Assembly (NCBI GenBank): GCA_036389155.1 | Contig: DASVQN010000003.1 | Location: forward strand, 136,239 to 200,238 | Origin: CADCVT01 sp036389155 | GTDB taxonomy: Bacteria > Actinomycetota > Thermoleophilia > Solirubrobacterales > Solirubrobacteraceae | Direction: 5' to 3' | DNA length: 64,000 nt | Shown: positions 8,000 to 15,308 of the stretch, piece by piece | Layout of the letters: each line of letters begins with the position of its first letter | How positions within the stretch are numbered: position 1 is the first letter of the stretch | Notes under the pieces: generated by a model | Seen by the model: the letters and a program-made list of their open reading frames with translations, nothing else | Told to the model about the DNA's origin: nothing | Databases searched by the model: none | Translations under genes and position numbers: made by a program

Positions 8000-8982
8000 G
8001 CATCCTCGCGATCGAGACGAGCTGCGACGACACGTGCGCCGCCGTCGTCACCCGCGACGGGCGGATCCTGTCGAACGTCATCTCCAGCCAGGGGATCCAC
8101 GACCGCTACGGCGGGGTCGTACCGGAGGTCGCCAGCCGCCACCACCTCGAGCTGACCAACGCCGCCGTCGACGACGCGCTCGCGCGGGCCGAGACCACCC
8201 TCGACGACGTCGACCTCGTCGCGGTCACGCAGGGCCCGGGGCTCGTCGGGGCGCTGCTCGTCGGCGTCGCGACGGCGAAGGGGATCGCCGCCGCCCGCGG
8301 CCTGTCGCTCGCCCCGGTCGACCACCTGCAGGGCCACGTCGCCGCGAACTTCCTCGGTGACGAGCCGTTCGAGCCGCCGTTCCTCTGCCTCATCGCCAGC
8401 GGCGGGCACACCTTCCTGGCCCGCGTCACCGAGCACGGCGGCTTCGAGGTCCTCGGCCAGACGCTCGACGACGCCGCGGGCGAGGCGTTCGACAAGGGCG
8501 CGCGCCTGCTCGGTCTGCCGTATCCGGGCGGGCCGGCGCTCGAGAGGCTCGCGCGGGAGGGCGACCCGAGAGCCTTCGACTTCCCCGTGGGTCACGGCGT
8601 CGAGGGGCTGAACTTCAGCTTCGCCGGGCTCAAGACGGCGCTCCTCTACAAGCTGCGCGACGAGGGCGGGCGGGGACGGGTCAGCGAGCCCGACCTCGCC
8701 GCGGCCTACCAGCACGCGATCGTCGAGCAGCTGGCGCGCCGCGTCGAGCGGGGCCTCGAGCGGACCGGGATGGACCGCCTGGCGATCGGCGGCGGCGTCG
8801 CCGCCAACGGCCCGCTGCGCGAGCGGATGGCGTCGCTCGGCGTCGCCCTGCGTGTCCCGCCGCGCGAGCTGTGCACCGACAACGCCGCGATGATCGCCTC
8901 CGCCGCCCGTTACACCAGCGTGCTCGCCTTCCCCGACTACCTCTCGCTCGACGCGTACGCGACGGGCGAGCGCGGCCTGTAG
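7996..8982 (+). CDS. tsaD: tRNA t6A transferase TsaD
   Basis: A 328-residue catalytic subunit that moves the threonylcarbamoyl group to A37 of tRNA. It starts with VSILAIETSCDDTCAAVV and has PEVASRHHLE, VTQGPGLVGALLVG, the metal-binding VDHLQGHVAANF (H-x3-H), LIASGGHTFL and AIGGGVAANGPLRERM. The GTG overlaps the rimI stop by 4 nt. Its TAG stop lies within a TAGCGT hexamer that could act as the -10 of the next small gene. Length and motifs are complete. Confidence 0.95.
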   Translation: MSILAIETSCDDTCAAVVTRDGRILSNVISSQGIHDRYGGVVPEVASRHHLELTNAAVDDALARAETTLDDVDLVAVTQGPGLVGALLVGVATAKGIAAARGLSLAPVDHLQGHVAANFLGDEPFEPPFLCLIASGGHTFLARVTEHGGFEVLGQTLDDAAGEAFDKGARLLGLPYPGGPALERLAREGDPRAFDFPVGHGVEGLNFSFAGLKTALLYKLRDEGGRGRVSEPDLAAAYQHAIVEQLARRVERGLERTGMDRLAIGGGVAANGPLRERMASLGVALRVPPRELCTDNAAMIASAARYTSVLAFPDYLSLDAYATGERGL

Positions 8983-8991
8983 CGTCCTCAC

Positions 8992-9099
8992 GTGCGTCGC
9001 CTCCTCCTCGCCGCGGTCCTCGCGGCCCTCGCGCCGGCAGCGCCCGCTCGGGCCGCGACCGTGGAGTCGCTGCCGTCGTGCAACGACAGCCCGGGCTGA
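8992..9099 (+). CDS. 35-residue signal-peptide ORF, probably a truncated secreted gene
   Basis: A GTG start 6 nt after TAGCGT encodes 35 residues: a basic start MRRLLLAAV, a hydrophobic run ending APARA, then ATVESLPSCNDSPG and a TGA. This is a complete Sec signal peptide with only about a dozen residues after the expected cleavage site. The next gene begins three bases later in the same frame with its own signal peptide, and its mature part begins similarly with AT and an early Cys. The likely reading is a relic of a secreted paralogue that lost its body; a tiny secreted peptide is the alternative. Confidence 0.45.
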   Translation: MRRLLLAAVLAALAPAAPARAATVESLPSCNDSPG

Positions 9100-9102
9100 G
9101 CG

Positions 9103-10467
9103 GTGCGCGCGCTCCTCCTCGTCGTCTGCGCCGTCGCGGGCAGCGCCGCGGCCGCCGCGCCGGCGGGCGCCGCGACCGCGTCCACCGAGACGCGCTGCGT
9201 CAACACCGTCAAGTCGATCCCGACCGACTGCTTCTCCGTCGCCAGGTACGTCGCGGCGCCCGGAGAGGCGAACGCGGTGACCGTCGCGTTCGACGCGACC
9301 ACCCTCGTCTTCGCCGACTCCGGCGCGCCGGTCGACGTCGCCGCGAGCTGCACGCGGCTCGACGAGCACAGCGCCCGCTGCCCCTCGGGCCAGGCCGAGA
9401 TCGCCCTCGGCGACGGAGACGACCGTGCCGGCCCCGACCCTCAGAGCCCGGGGCGCGGCCCGCTCGTCGTCACCGGCGAGGCCGGCGACGACGTCATCAC
9501 GGGCGGGCTCTCGGCCGATGCGCTCGACGGGGGCGACGGCGCGGACGTCCTGCGCGGCGGTCCCGCCTCGGACAACCTCGCCGGGGGACCGGGCAGCGAC
9601 GACGCCGACGGCGAGGCGGGCAACGACGCCGTCTCGGTGGCGGACGTCGCCGCCGACCCGGCGCCGGACCGCGCCTCCGGCGGCGAGGACGCCGACACGC
9701 TCCAGTACACCGGAGAGGACCGCGGGGTCGAGGTGGACCTCGCGACCGGCGGCACCGGCGGGGCGGCGGCCGGCGACGTCGTCGCGGGCTTCGAGAACGT
9801 GCGCGGCGGCGGCGGCGCCGATCAGCTCGCCGGCGACGACGGCCCGAACGTCCTGAGCGCCGGCGACGGCGGCGGCCGGGTGGCCGGCCGCGGCGGCGAC
9901 GACGCGCTGACCGGCGGCGCCGGCCCCGACACGCTCGACGGCGGCGACGGCGTCGACCACCTCGCCGGCGCCGGCCGCGACGTCGACCTGCTCTACGGCG
10001 GGCCGAACGACGACCTCCTCGAGACCGACTCGGCCGGCCTGGTGGACGCCGGCGACGGCGACGACAAGATCGACGTCCTCCGGGCACCACCGAGCCCGTT
10101 GCGGATCACCTGCGGGAGGGGCGACGACGTCGCGACGACGCGGCGCCGGACCGCGCTGGGCCCGGACTGCGAGGCCGCCGCCTTCGGTCCGCGCGTGGCG
10201 ATCCGCCGCGAGCTGCGCGTCCGCGGGCGCGTCGCCCGCGCCGCGATCGTCGGCGACCCGTCGCTCGAGGGGCGGCTCGTCGTGCGCGACCTGCGCAGGC
10301 GCCGCCTCGGCTCCGGCCACTGGGACGGCATCGACGGCACGATCCGCATCCGGCTCACCCTCGCCGCGGCGCGGCAGGTCGCCCGCCGCGGCAGCCTCCC
10401 GGTCACGATCGAGGAGCGGCGCCGCCCCGCCGTCCGCGCCACCGCCACGCTGCTCAGCGGTGCCTAG
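9103..10467 (+). CDS. Secreted RTX-like calcium-binding repeat protein
   Basis: A 454-residue secreted protein: signal peptide to about residue 24 (PAGAATA), a Cys-containing N-terminal region, then from about residue 120 to 330 repeated nonapeptide-type units such as GEAGDDVITGG, GGDGADVLRGG and GGAGPDTLDGGDG, the GGxGxD hemolysin-type motif that binds calcium in a beta-roll. The C-terminal 110 residues are basic and non-repetitive. It is probably extracellular or wall-associated, with a structural or adhesive role; no enzymatic domain is visible. The start follows the 35-residue ORF by three bases, and the end overlaps the next gene by 8 nt. Confidence 0.75.
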   Translation: MRALLLVVCAVAGSAAAAAPAGAATASTETRCVNTVKSIPTDCFSVARYVAAPGEANAVTVAFDATTLVFADSGAPVDVAASCTRLDEHSARCPSGQAEIALGDGDDRAGPDPQSPGRGPLVVTGEAGDDVITGGLSADALDGGDGADVLRGGPASDNLAGGPGSDDADGEAGNDAVSVADVAADPAPDRASGGEDADTLQYTGEDRGVEVDLATGGTGGAAAGDVVAGFENVRGGGGADQLAGDDGPNVLSAGDGGGRVAGRGGDDALTGGAGPDTLDGGDGVDHLAGAGRDVDLLYGGPNDDLLETDSAGLVDAGDGDDKIDVLRAPPSPLRITCGRGDDVATTRRRTALGPDCEAAAFGPRVAIRRELRVRGRVARAAIVGDPSLEGRLVVRDLRRRRLGSGHWDGIDGTIRIRLTLAAARQVARRGSLPVTIEERRRPAVRATATLLSGA

Positions 10468-10687
10468 GCTCGTCCTCTACGGCCGCGACGGCTGTCACCT
10501 GTGCGACGACGCGCGGGCCGTCCTCGTCGCGGTGGGCGAGCCGTTCGAGGAGATCGACATCGAGAGCGACGACGAGCTCTTCAAGCGCTACCTCGAGCGG
10601 ATCCCGGTGGTGACGGTCGACGGGGAGGAGGCGTTCGACCTCTTCGTCGACGCGGACGCGCTCCGACATCGGCTGAGACCCCGATAG
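10460..10687 (+). CDS. Glutaredoxin-like small thiol-redox protein
   Basis: A 75-residue thioredoxin-fold protein with the active site CHLC at residues 12-15 (YGRDGCHLCDDA), the cis-Pro segment RIPVVTVDGEEAF and a short C-terminal helix. It matches the glutaredoxin-like family common upstream of rex in actinobacteria. The GTG lies inside the end of the RTX-like gene (8-nt overlap). It is next to Rex and a glutamate-cysteine-ligase-type enzyme, which suggests thiol and redox work. The actual substrate cannot be told. Confidence 0.8.
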   Translation: MPRLVLYGRDGCHLCDDARAVLVAVGEPFEEIDIESDDELFKRYLERIPVVTVDGEEAFDLFVDADALRHRLRPR

Positions 10688-10711
10688 CCCCAGCTACAGT
10701 GGATCGAAGCC

Positions 10712-11377
10712 ATGACGAGCCTCGGTTCACCCGTAGAGGGCAACGGCCAGATCGCCTCCGTCGAGCGGCTCTCGCTCGGCGTCGCCGCCCGCCTGTCGCG
10801 CTATCTCCAGGTCCTCACGCAGGCCAAGAAGATGGGCAAGGAGACGATCTCCTCCCAGGAGCTCTCCGACTACACGCACGTCAACTCGACGCAGATCCGC
10901 CGCGACCTCTCGGGCTTCGGCAAGTTCGGCAAGCGCGGCGTCGGCTACAACGTCGACTCGCTGGTCAGCCAGATCCGCAAGATCCTGCGGACCGCGGGCC
11001 AGCACAACATCGCGCTCATCGGCGCCGGCAACCTCGGCACCGCCATCGCCTCGTCGGACATCTTCGCCGACCACGGCTTCCAGATCGTCTCGGTCTTCGA
11101 CACCGACCCGGCCAAGATCGGCTCCGAGGTCGGCGGGCTCGCCGTCCGCGACCTCTCCGAGCTCAAGCAGGCGGTCGAGGAGGAGGAGATCGTCGTCGCC
11201 GTCCTGGCCGTGCCGGGCCACGCGGCGCAGGCGCTCGCCGACCAGCTCGTCGACGCCGGGGTGAAGATCATCTTCAACTACTCCGAGGCGCTGCTGCAGG
11301 TGCCGCCGGAGGTCACGGTCCACACGTCCAGCCCCGCCGTGGACCTCCTGTACGCGCTGTACTTCTACCTCACGTAG
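10712..11377 (+). CDS. rex: Redox-sensing transcriptional repressor Rex
   Basis: A 221-residue Rex: an N-terminal winged helix with SSQELSDYTHVNSTQIRRDL and FGKFGKRGVGYNVDSL, then a Rossmann domain IALIGAGNLGTAIASS that senses the NADH/NAD+ ratio, and a C-terminal helix that swaps in the dimer. Rex represses fermentation and alternative respiration genes when NADH is low. A TACAGT hexamer lies 11 nt before the ATG. I looked for the usual TTGTGAA-N6-TTCACAA operator near neighbouring genes and did not find it, so its targets are outside the window or diverged. Confidence 0.95.
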   Translation: MTSLGSPVEGNGQIASVERLSLGVAARLSRYLQVLTQAKKMGKETISSQELSDYTHVNSTQIRRDLSGFGKFGKRGVGYNVDSLVSQIRKILRTAGQHNIALIGAGNLGTAIASSDIFADHGFQIVSVFDTDPAKIGSEVGGLAVRDLSELKQAVEEEEIVVAVLAVPGHAAQALADQLVDAGVKIIFNYSEALLQVPPEVTVHTSSPAVDLLYALYFYLT

Positions 11378-11387
11378 CGTTCAACCC

Positions 11388-12530
11388 GTGATCGACCTGG
11401 GCGCCGCTCGCGAGGCCTTCGCGCACTCCAAGGACGGCACCGTCGGTCTCGAGGAGGAGTTCGCGATCCTCGACCCCGAGACGCTGCAGCTCGTGCCGCG
11501 GTTCGAGGAGCTGCGCGACGAGGCGCCGGCGTCGCTCGGCCAGCAGATCACCGGCGAGCTGATCAAATCGGAGATCGAGATCGTGTCGGGCCGCGGCGAG
11601 GACTTCCGCGACGCCGTCATGAAGCAGCGCGGCCTGCGGCGCCTGCTCTTCGAGCACGCCGCCGAGTGCGGCGTCGTCCTGGGCGCCACCGGCACGCACG
11701 CCTTCGCCGACTACCGCGAGCAGGAGTTCATCGAGACCGACCACTACCGCCGCGTCGCCGAGGGTCTGCAGTGGGTGGCCAAGCGCAACAACACCTTCTC
11801 GCTCCACGTCCACGTCGGCGTCAGCGGCGCCGACCGCGCCGTGCGCACGTGCGACCGCCTGCGCCCCGTGCTCCCGGCGCTGCTGGCCGTCTCCGCCTCG
11901 TCGCCGTTTCTCGACGGGCTCGACTCCGGCCTGCACTCGGCGCGCACGCAGATGTTCACGCGGACGTTCCCGCGCTGCGGGGTGCCCGACGCCTACGGCG
12001 GCTGGGACGCGTACGCGGACTACGTCGACTTCCTCGTGAGGACGAGCTCGATCGTCGAGTACACGCAGGTGTGGTGGTCGGTGCGGCCGCACTTCAGCTT
12101 CGGCACCGTCGAGATGCGGATCTGCGACGCCCAGCCGACGGCGGCCGAGAGCGAGGCCCTGGCCGCGCTGATCGCGGGCTGCATGCTGCAGGCGGCGCGG
12201 GACGAGGCCGAGGGCGTCGCCTTCGCCGATCCGCCGAACCGCCTGGTCGAGGAGAACGTCTGGCGGGCCATCCGCCGCGGGATGGACGGCCGCCTGATCG
12301 ACCTGGAGGCCGGCGCGGAGGTCGAGGCGCGCGCGGTCGTGGAGGGCCTCGTGGCGTGGTCGGCCCCGGCGCGCGCCGAGCACGGGATCCCCGAGCCGGC
12401 GTTCCCCGGCCGCAACTCCGCCCAGCGCCAGCGCGCGCTGATCGGGGAGGGCCTGTCGCCGCGCGACGTCTACGCTGCGACCGTTCGCGAGACGCGCGCC
12501 ACGTACGCGCAGGAGGTCCCCACCGCATGA
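11388..12530 (+). CDS. ybdK: YbdK-type carboxylate-amine ligase (glutamate-cysteine ligase-like)
   Basis: A 380-residue member of the GCS2 family, which joins a glutamate gamma-carboxyl to an amine using ATP. Diagnostic stretches are VGLEEEFAILDPETLQLVPR, ATGTHAFADYREQEF, FSLHVHVGVSGADRAV and FGTVEMRICDAQPTAAES. YbdK proteins have weak gamma-glutamylcysteine synthetase activity; in actinobacteria related enzymes make thiol precursors or unknown gamma-glutamyl amides. The GTG is 7 nt after TAGCGT, whose first three bases are the rex stop codon, so it may have its own leaderless transcript. It overlaps the next gene by 4 nt. Confidence 0.85.
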   Translation: MIDLGAAREAFAHSKDGTVGLEEEFAILDPETLQLVPRFEELRDEAPASLGQQITGELIKSEIEIVSGRGEDFRDAVMKQRGLRRLLFEHAAECGVVLGATGTHAFADYREQEFIETDHYRRVAEGLQWVAKRNNTFSLHVHVGVSGADRAVRTCDRLRPVLPALLAVSASSPFLDGLDSGLHSARTQMFTRTFPRCGVPDAYGGWDAYADYVDFLVRTSSIVEYTQVWWSVRPHFSFGTVEMRICDAQPTAAESEALAALIAGCMLQAARDEAEGVAFADPPNRLVEENVWRAIRRGMDGRLIDLEAGAEVEARAVVEGLVAWSAPARAEHGIPEPAFPGRNSAQRQRALIGEGLSPRDVYAATVRETRATYAQEVPTA

Positions 12531-12955
12531 GCACGCCGCCCCCTGGCCAGCCCTCCGAGGAGGAGCTGCGCGCCGCCTACGAGGCGGAGATCAAGAAGCT
12601 GAGGGTCGAGGACGTCGTGATCCAGACCGTCGTCTCGCTCGTGAACCTGGCCGGCCGCAAGGCCGGGCTCGCGCCGGGGACCGAGGACGAGCGCGACCTC
12701 GACCAGCTCCGCGTGGCCATCGAGGCGTCGCGTGCGCTGCTGCCGCTCGTCGAGCAGGAGCTGGGGCCGGACGCCGCGCAGGTGCGCAACGCGCTCAGCC
12801 AGCTGCAGATGGCCTACGCGCAGGGCGCCGGCGAGGGCGGAGGCCCCGGGGAGACCCCGTCGGCGCAGGGCAGCGCGGGCCAGCAGGGCGCGGCGGATCA
12901 GCCGCAGTCGCCGCAGCAGCCGCCGCCCAGCCGGCTCTGGGTGCCCGGCCAGTAG
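12527..12955 (+). CDS. DUF1844-like protein with disordered tail
   Basis: A 142-residue protein starting at the ATGA overlap with ybdK. Residues about 25-105 are helical (VEDVVIQTVVSLVNLAGRKA, QLRVAIEASRALLPLVEQEL, AQVRNALSQLQMAYAQ) and resemble the DUF1844 family, whose role is unknown. The remainder is Gly/Gln/Pro-rich and probably disordered. It has no signal peptide. Two hairpins follow, so it is likely the last gene of its operon. Confidence 0.65.
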   Translation: MSTPPPGQPSEEELRAAYEAEIKKLRVEDVVIQTVVSLVNLAGRKAGLAPGTEDERDLDQLRVAIEASRALLPLVEQELGPDAAQVRNALSQLQMAYAQGAGEGGGPGETPSAQGSAGQQGAADQPQSPQQPPPSRLWVPGQ

Positions 12956-12970
12956 GCGAAAAGCAACCCT

Positions 12971-12995
12971 GCCGGAGGGTGTAACGCCTTCCGGC
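12971..12995 (+). terminator. Hairpin after the DUF1844-like gene
   Basis: GCCGGAGGG (12971-12979) pairs with CCTTCCGGC (12987-12995) over a 7-nt loop; the stem has nine pairs including one G-T. The following bases are GC-rich with only a short T run. It probably acts as a terminator or processing site at the end of the ybdK operon. The stretch from 12956 to 13116 holds this hairpin, the next one, and an 11-codon ORF (13059-13094) that I do not call a gene. Confidence 0.5.
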
Positions 12996-13027
12996 GGGCG
13001 GGTTTCGTATCCTCAGATGGCCTTTCT

Positions 13028-13053
13028 GGGCGGGCCGGTGATCGTGCCCGCCC
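13028..13053 (+). terminator. Second hairpin upstream of hppA, followed by TTT
   Basis: GGGCGGGC (13028-13035) pairs perfectly with GCCCGCCC (13046-13053) around a 10-nt loop and is followed by TTT. It lies 63 nt before the hppA start. It could end the upstream transcript or act as an attenuator in the hppA leader, because a short ORF (13059-13094) and the hppA ribosome site lie directly downstream. Confidence 0.5.
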
Positions 13054-13116
13054 TTTCCATGCCTGCGCTGCCCCCTTGGCTGCGGGCGCAATGAAGACTC
13101 TCGGAGGACTGTTCCC

Positions 13117-15183
13117 TTGACCGACTTCCTTGACGACTGGGGTGTCGTCGTCGCGCTCGTCGCCGCCGCGCTCGCGGTCGTGTACGGCGTGGTCACCTCG
13201 CGCCAGCTGCTCGCCCTCTCCCCGGGCAACCAACGAATGCAGGACATCTCGGGCGCCGTTCAGGAGGGCGCCCGTGCCTACCTGAACCGCCAGTACACGG
13301 TGATCGCCGGCATCGCCGCCGTCCTCTTCGTCCTGCTCTTCATCCTGCAGGACTGGAAGGTCGCCGTCGGCTTCCTCATCGGCGGCGCGGCCTCCGCGGC
13401 CGCCGGCTACATCGGCATGAACGTCTCGGTCCGCGCGAACACCCGCGTCGCCGAGGCGGCGCGCGGCGGCATCCGTCCCGCCCTGCAGGCCGCATTCCGC
13501 GGCGGCGCCGTCACCGGCATGCTCGTCGTCGGCCTCGCGCTGTTCGGCGTGGCGGCGTACTACGGCTTCCTCGTCTACATCGTCGACGAGGACCAGCGCG
13601 GCGCCACCGAGGCGCTCATCGGCCTCGGCTTCGGCGGCTCGCTGATCTCCGTCTTCGCCCGACTGGGCGGCGGCATCTTCACGAAGGCCGCCGACGTCGG
13701 CGCGGACCTCGTGGGCAAGGTCGAGGCCGGCATCCCCGAGGACGATCCGCGCAACCCGGCCGTGATCGCCGACAACGTGGGCGACAACGTCGGCGACTGC
13801 GCCGGCATGGCCGCCGACCTCTTCGAGACCTACGCGGTGACCGCGGTCGCCGTCATGTTCCTCGGCGTCCTGACGTTCCAGGAGGCCGACTGGAAGCAGG
13901 TCGCGGTCTACCCGCTCGTCCTCGGCGCCGTCTCGATCATCGCCTCGATCATCGGCACCTACGCCGTCCGCGGCGAGAACGTCGAGCGCGCGCTGTACCA
14001 GGCGCTGATCGTGTCCGGCATCATCGCGGCCATCATCTTCCTGCCGGTGACGGCGTGGATGATGGACGACATCACCAACAACGCCGGCGACGTCCCGGCG
14101 GAGTGGTTCGACTACTACCTCTGCGCGCTCATCGGCATCGGCGTGACGGCGCTGCTGTTCGTCATCACCGACTACTACACGTCGACGCGCTTCGCCCCGG
14201 TGAAGAGCACGGCGCGCGCGTCGCAGACCGGCCACGCGACCAACATCATCCAGGGCCTCGCCCAGGGCATGCAGGCGACCGCCGCCCCGGCGCTCGTCAT
14301 CGCCCTCGGCATCCTCGGCGCCTGGCAGCTGGGCGGCGGCGGGACGGTGGGCATCTACGGCATCGGCGTCGCGGTCATGGCGCAGCTGTCGCTGACGGGC
14401 CTCATCGTCGCGCTCGACGCGTTCGGCCCGATCACCGACAACGCCGGCGGCATCGCCGAGATGGCGGAGCTGCCCGAGGAGGTCCGCAACGTGACCGACC
14501 CGCTCGACGCGGTCGGCAACACGACGAAGGCCGTCACCAAGGGCTACGCGATCGGCTCGGCCGTGCTCGCCGCGCTCGTGCTCTTCGCGGCGTTCAAGCT
14601 GGACCTCCAGGAGGAGCGCAACGAGGCGCTGCAGTTCAACCTCGACGACCCGCGCGTCCTCATCGGCCTGCTGATCGGCGGCCTGATGGTGAACCTGTTC
14701 GCCTCGCTGTCGATGGAGGCGGTCGGCCGCGCCGGCGGCGCCGTGGTCGAGGAGGTGCGCCGCCAGTTCCGCGAGATCCCGGGGATCATGGAGGGCACCA
14801 CGCGCCCGGACTACGCGAAGTCGGTCGACCTGGTCACCCAGGCCGCGCAGCGCGAGATGATCATCCCGTCGCTGATCCCGATCCTCGTGCCGTTCGTCGT
14901 CGGCCTGCTGTCGACCGAGGCCCTCGGCGGGCTGCTGATCGGCGTCATCGTCGTCGGCTTCTTCTACGCCGTCTCGATGACCTCCGGCGGCGGCGCGTGG
15001 GACAACGCGAAGAAGCTCATCGAGGACGGCGCGTACGGCGGCAAGGGCTCGGAGGCCCACGCCGCGTCGGTCACCGGCGACACCGTCGGCGACCCGTACA
15101 AGGACACCGCCGGCCCGGCGATCAACCCGATGATCAAGGTCGCGAACGTCGTCGCGATCCTCATGATCCCGCTGATCAGCTAG
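13117..15183 (+). CDS. hppA: Membrane-bound proton-translocating pyrophosphatase
   Basis: A 688-residue protein with about 15-16 membrane helices that hydrolyses pyrophosphate and pumps protons. Catalytic loops are intact: KAADVGADLVGKVEAGIPED, NPAVIADNVGDNVGD, TDNAGGIAEMAELPEEVR and the C-terminal GDTVGDPYKDTAGPAINP. The cytosolic segment reads GNTTKAVTKGYAIGS; Lys at the position that is Ala in potassium-dependent enzymes indicates the potassium-independent proton-pump class. The start is TTG, supported by GGAGG at 13103-13107 with 9 nt spacing. A strong hairpin follows the stop, so the gene is probably monocistronic. Confidence 0.96.
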   Translation: MTDFLDDWGVVVALVAAALAVVYGVVTSRQLLALSPGNQRMQDISGAVQEGARAYLNRQYTVIAGIAAVLFVLLFILQDWKVAVGFLIGGAASAAAGYIGMNVSVRANTRVAEAARGGIRPALQAAFRGGAVTGMLVVGLALFGVAAYYGFLVYIVDEDQRGATEALIGLGFGGSLISVFARLGGGIFTKAADVGADLVGKVEAGIPEDDPRNPAVIADNVGDNVGDCAGMAADLFETYAVTAVAVMFLGVLTFQEADWKQVAVYPLVLGAVSIIASIIGTYAVRGENVERALYQALIVSGIIAAIIFLPVTAWMMDDITNNAGDVPAEWFDYYLCALIGIGVTALLFVITDYYTSTRFAPVKSTARASQTGHATNIIQGLAQGMQATAAPALVIALGILGAWQLGGGGTVGIYGIGVAVMAQLSLTGLIVALDAFGPITDNAGGIAEMAELPEEVRNVTDPLDAVGNTTKAVTKGYAIGSAVLAALVLFAAFKLDLQEERNEALQFNLDDPRVLIGLLIGGLMVNLFASLSMEAVGRAGGAVVEEVRRQFREIPGIMEGTTRPDYAKSVDLVTQAAQREMIIPSLIPILVPFVVGLLSTEALGGLLIGVIVVGFFYAVSMTSGGGAWDNAKKLIEDGAYGGKGSEAHAASVTGDTVGDPYKDTAGPAINPMIKVANVVAILMIPLIS

Positions 15184-15213
15184 CGACCGGCGCAGCGCGG
15201 AAGCACCGCTTCA

Positions 15214-15239
15214 GGAGGGGCCCCGCGAGGGGCCCCTCC
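15214..15239 (+). terminator. Terminator after hppA
   Basis: GGAGGGGCCCC (15214-15224) and GGGGCCCCTCC (15229-15239) form an 11-bp perfect stem closed by a GCGA tetraloop, 30 nt after the hppA stop. There is only a short mixed T run after it, common in GC-rich actinobacterial terminators. Confidence 0.8.
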
Positions 15240-15308
15240 GTCGTTCGCGGCCGACGTGAGACCAGATCGACACTGTGGTCGCGCGGAGCTGTCCGTACGT
15301 TCGCGCAC

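Noticed and set aside
9480..10080. Repetitive DNA in the RTX-like gene that could look like a repeat array
   Set aside because: Degenerate nonapeptide-coding repeats in frame, without uniform spacers, so not CRISPR.
9497..10090. Minus-strand Arg-rich frame opposite the RTX-like repeats
   Set aside because: Antisense of GGC/GAC-rich repeats; composition alone explains it.
10688..10711. Rex operator near rex
   Set aside because: No TTGTGAA/TTCACAA-like dyad found here or near neighbouring starts.
13059..13094. 11-codon ORF before hppA
   Set aside because: Too short to call; kept only as part of a leader hypothesis.
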